The notes under the pieces were generated by a model. The model was not told the DNA's origin. It did no database searches and worked only from the letters and a program-made list of their open reading frames with translations. A stretch of DNA of 64,000 nt from Eriocheir sinensis (taxonomy: Eukaryota > Arthropoda > Malacostraca > Decapoda > Varunidae): assembly GCF_024679095.1 (NCBI RefSeq), contig NW_026111670.1, forward strand, positions 248,001 to 312,000, read 5' to 3'. Shown here piece after piece: positions 14,413-29,214 of this stretch. Within the stretch, counting starts at the first letter, position 1. The number at the start of each line of letters is the position of its first letter. A program made the translations under genes and the position numbers.

Positions 14413-15586
14413 ATCAAATACTTCATTTTATGTGTATTTTGTATATATTTTTATATAAATCAACGTTATTTTATGTGTATTCGTATATATATTTTGAAAC
14501 AAATTTACATTGTTTTATATGTATTTTGCATATCTATTTCAATACAAATTTACCTTACAGTATGTGCATTTTTTATATTTATTTTAATACAAATTTTAAT
14601 ATTATATGTGTATTTTGGAATATATATATTTATAAAAAATGCGTTATTTTATGGCTATTTTGCATCTTTATTTTCATACAAATTCACATTATTTTATCAA
14701 TATTCTGTGTATTTATTTTGATACGATTTTACATTATTCTATTTGTGTTTTGAATATATTTTTTTATACATATATACATTATTTAATTAGTATTTTGTAT
14801 ATATATTTGATACAAATTTACGTTATTTTAAGTGTAAATGTTTAAATATTTTCATTCAAACTTCCATTATTTTATGTGTATTTTGTATATGTATTTCAAT
14901 ACAAATTTACCTAATTTTATGTGTATTTTGTATATTTATTTTCATACAAATTTAAATTATTTTTGTGTATTTTTGTATATAGTTTTATACAAACTTAGGT
15001 TATTTTATGAGTATTTTGTATATCTATTTTCATACAAATACACATTCTTTTATTGATATTCTGTTTATTTATTTTGACGAGAATTTAAATTATTTAATGT
15101 GTATTTTGTATATATATTTTTATACGTATTTACATCATTTCATGTGTATTTTGTATATATATTTCTATAGAAATCTACGTTATATTATGTGTATTCGTAT
15201 ATAGATTTTTAAACAAATTTACACTTTTATGTGTATTTTGCATATTTTTTCAATACAAATTTACCTTATTGTATATTCATTTTGTATATTAATTTTAATA
15301 CAAATTTAATTATTCTATGTGTATTTTTGTATATGTATTTTTATAAAAATATGCTTTATTTTATGGGTATTTTGCATCTTTATTTTCATACAAATTTACG
15401 TTATTTTATTGATATTCTGCTCATTCATTTTGATACGATTTGACATTATTCTATGTGTATTTTGTAAATATTTTTCATTCAAATTTACGTTGTTTTATGT
15501 GTATTTGTTTATATATTTTGAAACAAATTTACAATATTTTATGGGTATTTTGTATATATATTTCAAAAGAAATTTACCTAGTTTTA
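14413..15586 (+). repeat. Satellite block 11
   Basis: Forward monomers. Positions 14,950 to 15,570 closely follow 7,560 to 8,180, sharing the GACGAGAATTTAAATTATT variant and the GCTCATTCATTTTGATACG variant. The block ends abruptly inside a monomer at CCTAGTTTTACACATAAAAT. Confidence 0.8.
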
Positions 15587-16847
15587 CACATAAAATAATG
15601 TAAATTTATATGAAAATATATATACAAATACACATAAAATACCATGAATTTGTATAAAATTATATACTCAAAATAAATATTAAATAATGTAAATGCGTAT
15701 AGGAATATATATACAAAGTACATATAAAATAATGTAAATTCGTATCAATATAAATCAACAAAATACCAATAAAATAATATATATTTGAATGAAAATAGAT
15801 TTACAAAATACACATAACCTAACTAAAATTTGTATTGAAATATATACAAAAATACATAAAAATAATTTGAGTTTGAATGAAAATAGATATTCAAAATACA
15901 CATAAAACTAGGTAAATTTCTTTGAAATATATATACAAAATACCCATAAAATATTGTAAATTTGTGTCAGAATATATAAACAAATACATATAAAATAACG
16001 TAAATTTGTATGAAAAATATATACAAAATACACATAGAATAATGTCAAATCGTATCAAAATGAATGAGCAGAATATCAATAAAATAACGTAAATTTGTAT
16101 GAAAATAAAGATGCAAAATACCCATAAAATAAAGCATATTTTTTATAAAATATTTATAGAAAAATACACATAGAATAATTAAATTTGTATTAAAATTAAT
16201 ATACAAAATGCATTTACAATAAATTTAAATTTGATTATATTAAATGAAATAAATATACAAAATAAACATAAAATAAGGTAAATTTGTAATAAAATATATG
16301 TAAGAATACAAATAAAATAATATAAATTTGTATGAAAATATATATACAAATACACATAAAATAACATGAATTTGTATAAAATTTTTTTCAAAATATATAC
16401 GAATACACACAATAAAATAACGTAAATTTTAGGAAAATGTATATATAAACACACATAAAATAATTTAAATACGTAGAAAATATATATATAAATACACATA
16501 AAATAATGTAAATTGTAAAAATTAAACACAACAAAATTCTAATAAAAGAATGTATATTAGTAGGAAAATATATATACAAAAATCAAATAAAATAACTAAA
16601 ATTTGTATAAAAATATATACAAAAATACACAAAAATAATTTAAATTTGTTTGAAAATAGATATGCAAAATACACATAAAGTTAGGCAAATTTGTATTGAA
16701 ATACATATACACAACTAACATAAAATAATGTAAATTTGTATTAAAATATATAAACAATTACATATAAAATCACGTAAATTTGGATAAAATATATATACAA
16801 AATATACATTAAATATTTTAAATATGTATAAAAATATATTATATTAT
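15587..16847 (-). repeat. Satellite block 12, composite
   Basis: The first ~500 bp are the inverse of the 7,950 to 8,500 type, including the rare CCATGAATTTGTATAAAAT variant. From about 16,240 the sequence instead follows 6,055 to 6,660 in the same orientation. A join of two sources is visible near 16,215 to 16,240. Confidence 0.75.
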
Positions 16848-17220
16848 ATATATTTTTATTGATATTTGCGTTATTTATGTGTATTTTGTATATGTTTTCT
16901 CATAGAAATTTACATTATTTTATTGGTATTTTGTCTATTTATTTTGATACGAATTACATGATTATTTGTGTATTTTGTACATTTTTTTTATACGTATTTA
17001 CATTATTTAATGTGTATTTTGTTTATATATTTTTATACAAATTTACGTTATTATATGTGTATTTGTATAAGTATTTTGATACAAATTTACATTATTTTAT
17101 GTATTTTGTATATATATTTCAATTCAAATTTAGCTTATTTTATGAGTATTTTGTATATCTATTTATTTTAATACAAAATCAAATATTTTATGTTTTTTCG
17201 TATATATATTTTTATAAAAA

Positions 17221-20200
17221 ATGCATTATTTTATGGGTATTTTGCATCTTAATTTTCATACAAATTTACATTATTTTATTAATATTTTCTGTATTTATTT
17301 TGATACGATTTTACATTATTTTATTTGTGTTTTGTATATTTTTTTATACATATTTACATTATTTAATGTGTTTTTTGTATATATATTTGATACAAATTTA
17401 CGTTATTTTAAGTCTATATGTTTATATATTTTCATTCAAATTTACATTATTTTATGTGTATTTTGTATATGTATTTCAATACAAATTTACCTAATTTTAT
17501 ATGTTTTTTGTATATTTATTTTCATACAAGTTTAAATTATTTTTGTGTATTTTTGTATATAGTTTTATACAAATTTAGGTTATTTTATGTGTATTTTGTA
17601 TATCTATTTTCATACAAATACACATTCTTTTCATGATATTTTGTTTATTTATTTTGACAAGAATTAACATTATTTAATGTGTATTTTGTATATATATTTT
17701 ATACGTATTTACATTATTTCAAGTGTATTTTGTATATATATTTCTATAGAAATCTGCGTTATTTTATGTGTATTCGTATATATATTTTGAAACAAATTTA
17801 CATTGTTTTATGTGTATTTTGCATATTTTTTTAATACAAATTTACCTTATTGTATGTGCATTTTGTATATTAATTTTAATACAAATTTGATTAATCTATG
17901 TGTATTTTTGTATATGTATTTTTATAAAAATATGCTTTATTTTATGGGTATTTTGCATCTTTATTTTCATACAAATTTACATTATTTTATTGATATTCTG
18001 TGTATTTATTTTGATATCTTTTTACATTATTCTATGTGTATTTTGTATATATATTTTATATAAAATGTATTTGTTTTCATTTCATACAAATCTACATTAT
18101 TTTATGTGTTTTTGTACATGTATTTAAATACAAATTTAACTAGTTATATGTGTATTTTGTATATCTATTTTGTATGTATATTTTCATAGAAATTTACTCT
18201 ATTTTATGAGTATTCGTATATATATTTTGATACAAATTTACATTTTTAATGTGTATTTTGCATATCTATTTCAATACAAATTTACTTTATTGTACGTGCA
18301 TTTTGTATATTTATTTTAATACAAATTTAATTATTTTATATGTATTTTTGTATATATATTTTTATGCAAATATGCGTTATTATATGGATTTTTGCATCTT
18401 TATTTTCATACAAATTTACATTATTTTATTGATATTCTCTTTATTTATTTTGATACGATTTAACATTATTCTATGTGTTTTTTGTATAATTTTTTTTATA
18501 CATATTTACATTATTTAATGTTCATTTTGTATATATATTTTATCCAAATTTACATTATTTTATATGTATTTGTTTATATATTTTCATACATATTTACATT
18601 ATTTTATGTGTTTTTTGTATATATTTTTCTACGTATTTAAATTATTTTATGTGTATTTTGTATATACATTTTCATAAAAAAATTACGTTATTTTATTGTG
18701 TGTATAAGTATATATTTTGATACAAATTTTATACAAATTAATGTTATTTAATGTGTAATTGTATATATATTTTCATACAAATTTATATTATTTTATGTGC
18801 ATTTTTTCATATATTTCATTACAAATTTACCTTATTTTATGTTTATTTTGTATATTTATTTCATTCAATTTTAAATTATTTTATGTGTATATTTGTATTT
18901 GTATTTAGGTTATTTTATGTGTATTTTGTATATATATTTTCATCCAAAATTACATTATTATATTGGTATTTTCTTAATTTAATTCGATACGAATTTAGAT
19001 TATTTCATAGGTATTTTGTATACATATTTTTATACTCATTTACATTATCTAATGTGTGTTTTGTATATATATTTTTATGCAAATTTATTTTATGTTCATT
19101 TTTGTACATATATTTTATAGAAATTTGCGTTATTTTATGTATATAGTTTTATATAAATTTACGTTATTTTATGTGCATTTTGTATATTTATATTTATACA
19201 AATACACATTCTTTTATTGCTATATTGTTTATTTATATTTATACGAATTTACATTATTTTATGTGTATTTTGTATACATTTTTTATACGTATTTACTTAA
19301 TTTTATGTGTATTTTGTATATGTATTTTTATAGAAATCTACGTTTTATGTGTATTCGCATATATATTTTGAAACAAATTTACATTATTTTATATGTATTT
19401 TGCATATTTATTTCAATACAAATTTACCTTATTGTATGTGCATTTTGTATATTTATTTTGATACAAATTCAAATATTTTGTGTATTTTGGTATCAATAAT
19501 TTTATAAAAAATGCGTTATTTTATAGGTATTTTGCATCTCAATTTTCATACAAATTTACATTATTTTATTAATATTCTGTGTGTATATTTTGATACGATT
19601 TTACATTTTCTATTTGTCTTTTGTATATATTTTTTTATACATATTTACATTATTTAATGTGTATTTTGTATATATATTTCATCCAAATTTACGTTATTAT
19701 ATGTGTATTTGTTTATATATTTTCTTTCAAATTTACATTATTTTATGTGTATTTTGTATATGTATTTCAATAGAAATTAACCTAATTTTATATGTATTTT
19801 GTATATTTCTTTTCATACAAATTTAAATTATTTTTGTGTATTTTTGTATATAGTTTTATACAAATTTAGGTTATTTTATGTACGCATTTACATTATTTAA
19901 TGTGTGTTTTGTATATAAATTTTTATCCAAAGTTAATTTATTTTACGTTCATTTTTGGACATATATTTTTATAGAAATTAGCGTTATTTTATATGTATTT
20001 GTATATGTTTTCTCATACAAATTTACATTATTTTATTGCTATTTTGTTTATTTAGTTTGATACGAATTACTTGATTATATGTGTATTTTGTACATATTTT
20101 TTATACGTATTTACATTACTTAATGTGTATTTTGTTTATATATTTTTAAACAAATTTACGTTATTATATGAATTTTTATAAATATTTTGATACAAATTTA

Positions 20201-20681
20201 CATTATTTTATGTATTTTGTATATACATTTCAATTCAAATTTAGCTTATTTTATCTGTATTTTGTATATCTATTTTCATACGAATTTAATTACTTCTGTG
20301 TATTTTTGTATATAGTTTTATACAAATTTACGTTATTTTATGTGTATTTTGTATATTTATATTTATACAAATACACATTCTTTTATTGGTATTTTGTTTA
20401 TTTATTTTGATACGAATTTACATTATTTTATGTGTATTTTGTATACATTTTTTTATACGTATTTACTTCATTTTACGTGTATTTTGTATATATATTTTTA
20501 TACAAATCTACGTTATTTTATGTGTATTCGTATATATATTTTGAAACAAATTTACATTGTTTTATATGTATTTTGCATATCTATTTCAATACAGATTTAC
20601 CTTATTGTATGTGTATTTTGTATATTTATTTTAATACAAATAAAAAATTTTATATGTATTTTTGTATATATATTTAAAAAA
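17221..20681 (+). repeat. 3.4-kb satellite superunit beta
   Basis: Bounded by the variant-8/9 landmark ATGC(A/G)TTATTTTATGGG at 17221 and 20682, a length of 3461 bp. Internal CATTC landmarks are at 17623, 19207 and 20376. It is one monomer (41 to 45 bp) longer than the next unit, because unit gamma lacks a variant-11/12 monomer near 20,800. Confidence 0.85.
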
Positions 20682-23600
20682 AATGCGTTATTTTATGGGT
20701 ATTTTGCATCTTTATTTTCATACAAATTTACATTATTTTATTAATATTCTGTGTATTTATTTTGATACGATTTTACATTATTCTTATTGTGTTTTGTATA
20801 TATTTTTTTTATACAAATTTACGTTATTTTAAGTGTATTTGTTTATGTATTTTCATTCAAATTTACATTATTTTATGTGTATTTTGTATATGTATTTCAA
20901 TACAAATTTACCTATTTTTATATGTTTTTTGTATATTTATTTTCATACAAGTTTAAATTATTTTTGTGTATTTTTGTATATAGTTTTATATAAATTTAGG
21001 TTATTTTATGTGTATTTTGTATATCTATTTTCATACAAATACACATTCTTTTCATGATATTTTGTTTATTTACTTTGACACGAATTAACATTATTTAATG
21101 TGTATTTTGTATATATATTTTTATACGTATTTACATTATTTCAAGTGTATTTTGTATATATATTTCTATAGAAATCTGCGTTATTTTATGTGTATTCGTA
21201 TATATATTTTGAAACAAATTTACATTGTTTTATGTGTATTTTGCATATTTTTTCAATACAAATTTATCTTATTGTATGTGCATTTTGTATATTAATTTTA
21301 ATACAAATTTGATTAATCTATGTGTATTTTTGTATATGTATTTTTATAAAAATATGCTTTATTTTATGGGTATTTTGCATCTTTATTTTCATACAAATTT
21401 ACATTATTTTATTGATATTCTGTGTATTTATTTTGATATGTTTTTACATTATTCTATGTGTATTTTGTATATATATTTTATATAAAATGTATTTGTTTTC
21501 ATTTCATACAAATCTACATTATTTTATGTTTTTTGTACATGTATTTAAATACAAATTTAACTAGTTATATGTGTATTTTGTAAATCTATTTCGTATGTAT
21601 ATTTTCATAGAAATTTACTCTATTTTATGAGTATTCGTATATATATTTTGATACAAATTTACATTATTAATGTGTATTTTGCATATCTATTTCAATACAA
21701 ATTTACTTTATTGTACGTGCATTTTGTATATTTATTTTAAATCAAATTTAATTATTTTATATGTATTTTTGTATATATATTTTTATGCAAATATGCGTTA
21801 TTATATGGATATTTTGCATCTTTATTTTCATACAAATTTACATTATTTTATTGATATTCTCTTTATTTATTTTGATACGATTTAACATTATTCCAAGTGT
21901 TTTTTGTATATATTTTTTTTTATACATATTTACATTATTTAATGTTCATTTTCTATATATATTTTATCCAAATTTACATTATTTTATGTGTATTTGTTTA
22001 TATATTTTCATACATATTTACATTATTTTATGTGTTTTTGTATATATTTTTCTACGTATTTAAATTATTGTATGTGTATTTTGTAAATACATTTTCATAA
22101 AAAAATTACGTTATTTTATTGTGTACAAGTATATATTTTGATACAAATTTTATACAAATTCATGTTATTTAATGTGTATTTCTATATATATTTTCATACA
22201 AATTTATATTATTTTATGTGTATTTTTTCATATATTTCATTACAAATTTAAATTATTTTATGTTTATTTTGTATATTTATTTCATTCAATTTTAAATTAT
22301 TTTATGTGTATATTTGTATTTGTATTTAGGTTATTTTATGTGTATTTTGTATATATATTTTCATCCAAAATTACATTATTATATTGGTATTTTCTTAATT
22401 TAATTCGATACGAATTTAGATTATTTCATAGGTATTTTGTATACATATTTTTATACTCATTTACATTATCTAATGTGTGTTTTGTATATATATTTTTATG
22501 CAAATTTATTTTATGTTCATTTTTGTACATATATTTTTATAGAAATTTGCGTTATTTTATGTATATAGTTTTATATAAATTTACTTTATTTTATGTGCAT
22601 TTTGTATGTTTATATTTATACAAATACACATTCTTTTATTGCTATATTGTTTATTTATATTTATACGAATTTACATTATTTTATGTGTATTTTGTATACA
22701 TTTTTTTATACGTATTTACTTAATTTTATGTGTATTTTGTATATGTATTTTTATAGAAATCTACGTTATTTTATGAGTACGCATATATATTTTGAAACAA
22801 ATTTACATTATTTTATATGTATTTTGCATATCTATTTCAATACAAATTTACCTTATTGTATGTGCATTTTGTATATTTATTTTGATACAAATTCAAATAT
22901 TTTATGTGTATTTTGGTATCAATAATTTATAAAAAATGCGTTATTTTATAGGTATTTTGCATCTTAATTTTCATACAAATTTACATTATTTTATTAATAT
23001 TCTGTGTATATATTTTGATACGATTCTACATTATTCTATTTGTGTTTTGTATATATTTTTTTATACATATTTACATTATTTAATGTGTATTTTGTATATA
23101 TATTTCATACAAATTTACGTTATTATATGTGTATTTGTTTATATATTTCTTTCAAATTTACATTATTTTATGTGTATTTTGTATATGTATTTCAATAGAA
23201 ATTAACCTAATTTTATGTGTATTTTGTATATTTCTTTTCATACAAATTTAAATTATTTTTGTGTATTTTTGTATATAGTTTTATACAAATTTAGGTTATT
23301 TTATGTACGCATTTACATTATTTAATGTGTGTTTTGTATATATATTTTTATCCAAAGCTAATTTATTTTACGTTCATTTTTGGACATATTTTTATAGAAA
23401 TTAGCGTTATTTTATATGTATTTGTATATGTTTTCTCATACAAATTTACATTATTTTATTGCTATTTTGTTTATTTAGTTTGATACGAATTACATGATTA
23501 TATGTGTATTTTGTACATATTTTTTATACGTATTTACATTACTTAATGTGTATTTTGTTTATATATTTTTAAACAAATTTACGTTATTATATGTATTTTT

Positions 23601-24101
23601 ATATTTTGATACAAATTTACATTATTTTATGTATTTTGTATATACATTTCAATTCAAATTTAGCTTATTTTATCTGAATTTTGTATATCTATTTTCAAAC
23701 GAATTTAATTACTTCTGTGTATTTTTGTAAGTAGTTTTATACAAATTTACGTTATTTTATGTGTATTTTGTATATTTATATTTATACAAATACACATTCT
23801 TTTATTGGTATTTTGTTTATTTATTTTGATACGAATTTACATTATTTTATGTGTATTTTGTATACATTTTTTTATACGTATTTACCTCATTTTACGTGTA
23901 TTTTGTATATATATTTTTATACAAATCTACGTTATTTTATGTGTATTCGTATATATATTTTGAAACAAATTTACATTGTTTTATATGTATTTTGCATATC
24001 TATTTTAATACAGATTTACCTTATTGTATGTGTATTTTGTATATTTATTTTAATACAAATAAATTTTTTATGTGTATTTTTGTATATATATTTAAAAAAA
24101 A
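20682..24101 (+). repeat. 3.4-kb satellite superunit gamma
   Basis: Direct tandem copy of the preceding unit, 3420 bp long. Landmarks at 21044, 22629 and 23795 lie 3421, 3422 and 3419 bp after their counterparts. The two units share private variants such as ACGTTCATTTTTGGACATAT. Confidence 0.88.
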
Positions 24102-25367
24102 ATGCGTTATTTTATGGGTATTTTGCTTCTTTATTTTCATACAAATTTACATTATTTTATTAATATTCTGTGTATTTATTTTGATACGATTTTACATTAT
24201 TCTATTTGTGTTTTGTATATATTTTTTTTATACAAATTTACGTTATTTTAAGTGTATTTGTTTATGTATTTTCATTCAAATTTACAGTATTTTATGTGTA
24301 TTTTGTATATGTATTTCAATAAAAATTTACCTAATTTTATGTGTATTTTGTATATTTATTTTCATACAAATTTAAATTATTTTTGTGTATTTTTGTATAT
24401 AGTTTTATACAAATTTATGTTATCTTATGTGTATTTTGTATATTTATTTTCATACAAATACACATTCTTTTATTGACATTTTGTTTATTTATTTTGACGT
24501 GAATTTACATTATTTAATGTGTATTTTGTATATATACTTTTATACATATTTACATCCTTTCATGTGTATTTTGTATATTTATAAAAAAATGCGTTATTTT
24601 ATGGGTATTTTGCATCTTTATTTTCATACAAATTTACATTATTTTATTTACATTCTGTGTATTTATTTTAATACGATTTTACATTATTCTATTTTTATAT
24701 ATATTTTATACAAATTTATGTTAATTTAAGTGTATTTGTTTATATATTTCCATTCAAATTTACATTATTTTATGTGTATTTTGTATATGTATTTTACAAA
24801 TTTACCTAATTTTGTGTGTATTTTGTATATTTATTTCCATACAAATTAAACTTATGTTTGTGTATTTTATATATAGTTTTATACAAATTTACGTTATTTT
24901 ATGTGTATTTTGTATATGTATTTTCATACAAATACACATTCTTTTATTGATATTTTAATTATTTATTTTGACACGAATTTACATTATTTAATGTGTATTT
25001 TGTATATATATTTTTATACGTATTTACAACATTTCATGTGTATTTTGTATATATATTTCTATAGAAATCTACGTTATTTTATGTGTATTCGTATATATAT
25101 TTTGAAACAAATCTACATTATTTTATGTGTATTTTGTATATATATTTCATTATAAATTTGCCTTATTTTAAGTTTATTTTATATCTATTTTCATTCAAAT
25201 TCAAATCATTTTATGTGTATATATTTATTTGTATTTACGTTATTTTATGTGTATTTTCTATATATATATTTTCATTCAAAATTACATTATTTTATCGGTA
25301 TTTTGTTCATTTATTTCGATACGAATTTAGATTATTTCATGTGTATTTTCTATACATATACATATAG

Positions 25368-28300
25368 AGTAAATTTCTATGAAAATATATATTCAAAATA
25401 CATATAAAATTATGTAAATAAGTATAAAAATATATATATCAAATACACCTAAAAAAATGAAAATTCGTATCAAAATAAATAAATAAAATTCCGATAAAAG
25501 AACGTATATTTGTCGGAAAATAAATATACAAAATACACATAAAATTACGAAAATTTGAATAAAAATATATACAAAAATACACAAAATTAATTTCAATTTG
25601 TATGAAAATAGATATACAAAATACACATATAATTAGTTAAATTTGTATTTAAATACATGTACAAAATTCATATAAAATAATGTAAATTTGTATGAAATGA
25701 AAACAAATTCACATAAAATAACGTACATTGGTATAAAATAGATATACAAAATATACATAGAATAATGTAAAATCGTATCAAAATAAATACACAGAATATC
25801 AATAAAATAATGTAATTTTGTATGAAAATAAAGATGCAAAATACCCATAAAATAAAGCATATTTTTATAAAAATACATATACCAAAATACACATAGAATA
25901 GCTAAATTTGTATTAAAATTAATATACAAAATGCACGTACAATAAGGTAAATTTGTATTGAAAAAATATGCAAAATGCACATAAAACAATGTATATTTGT
26001 TTCAAAATATATATACGAATACATATAAAATAACGTATATTTCTATAGAAATATATATACAAAATACACATGAAATGACGTAAATACGTATAAAAATATA
26101 TATACACAATACACATTAAATTATGTAAATTCGCATCAAAATAAATAAACAAAATATCAATAAAAGAATGTGTATTTGTATGAAAATAGATATACAAAAT
26201 ACACATAAAATATTGTAAATTTGAATAAAACTCTATACAAAAATACACAAAAAATAATTTAAATTTGTATAAAATATATATACAAAATACACATGAAATT
26301 AGGTAAATTTCTATTGAAATACATATACAAAATACACATAAAATAATATAAATTTGAATAAAAATATATAAACAAATACACTTAAAATAACGAAAATTTG
26401 TATGAAATATATATAGAAAATACACATTAAATAATGTAAATATGTATAAAAAAATATATACAAAACTCAAATAGAATAATGTAAAATAGTATCAAAATAA
26501 ATACACAGAATATTAATAAAATAATGTAAATTTGTATGAAAATAAAGATGCAAAATACCCATAAAACAACGCATTTTTTATGTAAATATATATACCAAAA
26601 TGCACATAAAATATTTAAATTTGTATTACAATAAATATACAAAATGCACATACAATAAGGTAAATTTGTATTGAAATAGATATGCAAAATACATATAAAA
26701 CAATGTAAATTTGTTTCAAAATATACATACGAATACACATAAAATAACGTAGATTTCTATAAAATATATATACAAAATACCAATAAAATGAAGGAAAATA
26801 CGTATAAGAAAATGTATACAAAATACACATAAAATAATGTAAATTCGTATCAAAATAAATAAACTAAATGCCAATAAAAGAATGTTTACTTGTATAAATA
26901 TAAATATACAAAATACACATAAATTAACGTAAAATTGTATAAAACTTAATACAAAAATAAACAAAAATAATGAAATTTGTATGAAGATAGATATACAAAA
27001 TACACATAAAATAAGCTAAATTTGAATTGAAATAAATATAGAAAATACATAAAATAGTGTAAATTTGTATCAAAATATATATTCAAATACACATATAATA
27101 ACGTAAATTTGTATAAAAATATATAAACAAAATACTGTAAATAATGTAAATACGTATAAAAGATATGTACGTAATGTAAAATTTATAAAATTAAAGATGC
27201 AAAATACCCATAAAATATCTCATATTTAAAAAATATATACAAAATACACATAAAATAATTAAATTTGTATTAAAATAAATATACAAAATACACATACAAT
27301 AAGGTAGATTTTATTGAAATAGATATGCAAAAACACATAAAATAATGAAAATTTTTATCAAAATATATACGAATACACACAATAAAATTACGTAAATTTT
27401 ATGAAAATATATACAAAAATACATAAAATAATGTAAATACATAGAAAAATATATATAAAAAATGCACATAAAATAATGTAAATTCATATCAAAATAAATA
27501 AACAAAATTTCCTCTAAAAGAATGTATATGTGTAGGAAAATATATATACAAAATACAAATAAAAAAAATTTGTATAAAATAATACAAAATACACAAAAAT
27601 AATTTAAATTTTTTTGAAAATAGATATGCAAAATACAAATGAAATTAGGCAAATTTTATTGAAATACATATACAAAATACACATAAAATAATGTAAATTT
27701 GTATGAAAATATATAAACAAATACACATAAGATAACGTAAATTTCCATAAAATATATGTACAAAATATACATTAAATAATGTAAATATGTCTAAAAATAT
27801 ATATACAAAATACAGAGAATAACGTAAAATCGTATCAAAATAAATAAACAGACAATCAATAAAATAATGTAAATTTGTATGAAAATAAAGATGCAAAATA
27901 CCCATATAATAACGCATATTTGTTTAAAGATATATATACAAAAATACACATAAAATAATTAAATTTGCATCAAAATAAATATACAAAAGGCACATACAAT
28001 AAAGAAAATTTGTATTGAAATAGATATGCGAAATACACATAAATAATGTAAATTTGTATCAAAATATATATACGAATACACATAAAATAGAGTAAATTTC
28101 TATGAAAATATATATTCAAAATACATATAAAATTATGTAAATAAGTATAAAATATATATATATCAAATACACCTAAAATAATGAAAATTCGTATCAAAAT
28201 AAATAAACAAAATTCCGATAAAAGAACGTATATTTGTAGGAAAATAAATATACAAAATTCACATAAAATTACGAAAATTTGAATAAAAATATACTAAAAT

Positions 28301-29214
28301 ACAAAATTAATTTCAATTTGTATGAAAATAGATATACATAATACACATATAATTAGTTAAATTTGTATTTAAATACATGTACAAAATACACATAAAATAA
28401 TGTAAATTTATATGAAATGAGAACAAATTCACATAAAATTACGTTCATTTGTATGAAATATATATACAAAATATACATAGAATAATGTAAAATCGTATCA
28501 AAATAAATACACAAAATATCAATAAAATAAGGTAAATTTGTATGAAAATAAAGATGCAAAATACCCATAAAATAAAGCATTTTTTTTTATGAAAATACAT
28601 ATACAAAAATACACATAGAATAATTAAATTTGTATTAAAAATAATATACAAAATGCACGTACAAAGAGGTAAATTTATATTGAAAATATATGCAAAATGC
28701 ACATAAAACAATGTATATTTGTTACAAAATATATATACGAATACACATAAAATAACATATATTTCTATAGAAATATATATGCAAAATACACATGAAATGA
28801 CGTAAATACGTATAAAAATATATATACACAATACACATTAAATAATGTGAATTCGCGTCAAAATAAATAAACAAAATATCAATAAAAAATGTGTATGAAA
28901 ATAGATATACAAAATACACATAAAATATTTTAAATTTATATAAAACTCTTTTTATTAAAATATATATACCAAAATAATAAAATATTTAAATTTGTCTTAC
29001 AATAAATATACAAAATGCACATACAATAAGGTAGATTTATATTGAAATAGATATGCTAAATACATATAAAACAATGTAAATTTGCTTCAAAATATATACC
29101 AATACACATAAAATAACGTAGATTACTATAAAAATATATATACAAAATAAACATTAAATGAAGTAAATACGTATAAGAAAATGTATACAAAGTACACATA
29201 AAATAATTAAATTT
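25368..29214 (-). repeat. Satellite block 14
   Basis: About 25,440 to 27,110 is the reverse complement of 3,020 to 4,690; for example the complement of CAAGTAAACATTC lies at about 26,883. A second, shorter piece with the same ATAGAGTAAATTTCTATG start begins near 28,087. Between them, 27,170 to 28,080 holds a different monomer series resembling the inverse of 10,620 to 11,500. Confidence 0.8.

Larger units (their letters stand above)
16848..25367 (+). repeat. Longest single-orientation satellite block (8.5 kb)
   Basis: This is the only stretch longer than 5 kb without an orientation switch. It carries two adjacent ~3.42-kb superunits and then shorter series that resemble 13,400 to 14,340. It ends at the same ATATAGAGTAAATTTCTATG switch as block 9. 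Confidence 0.85.
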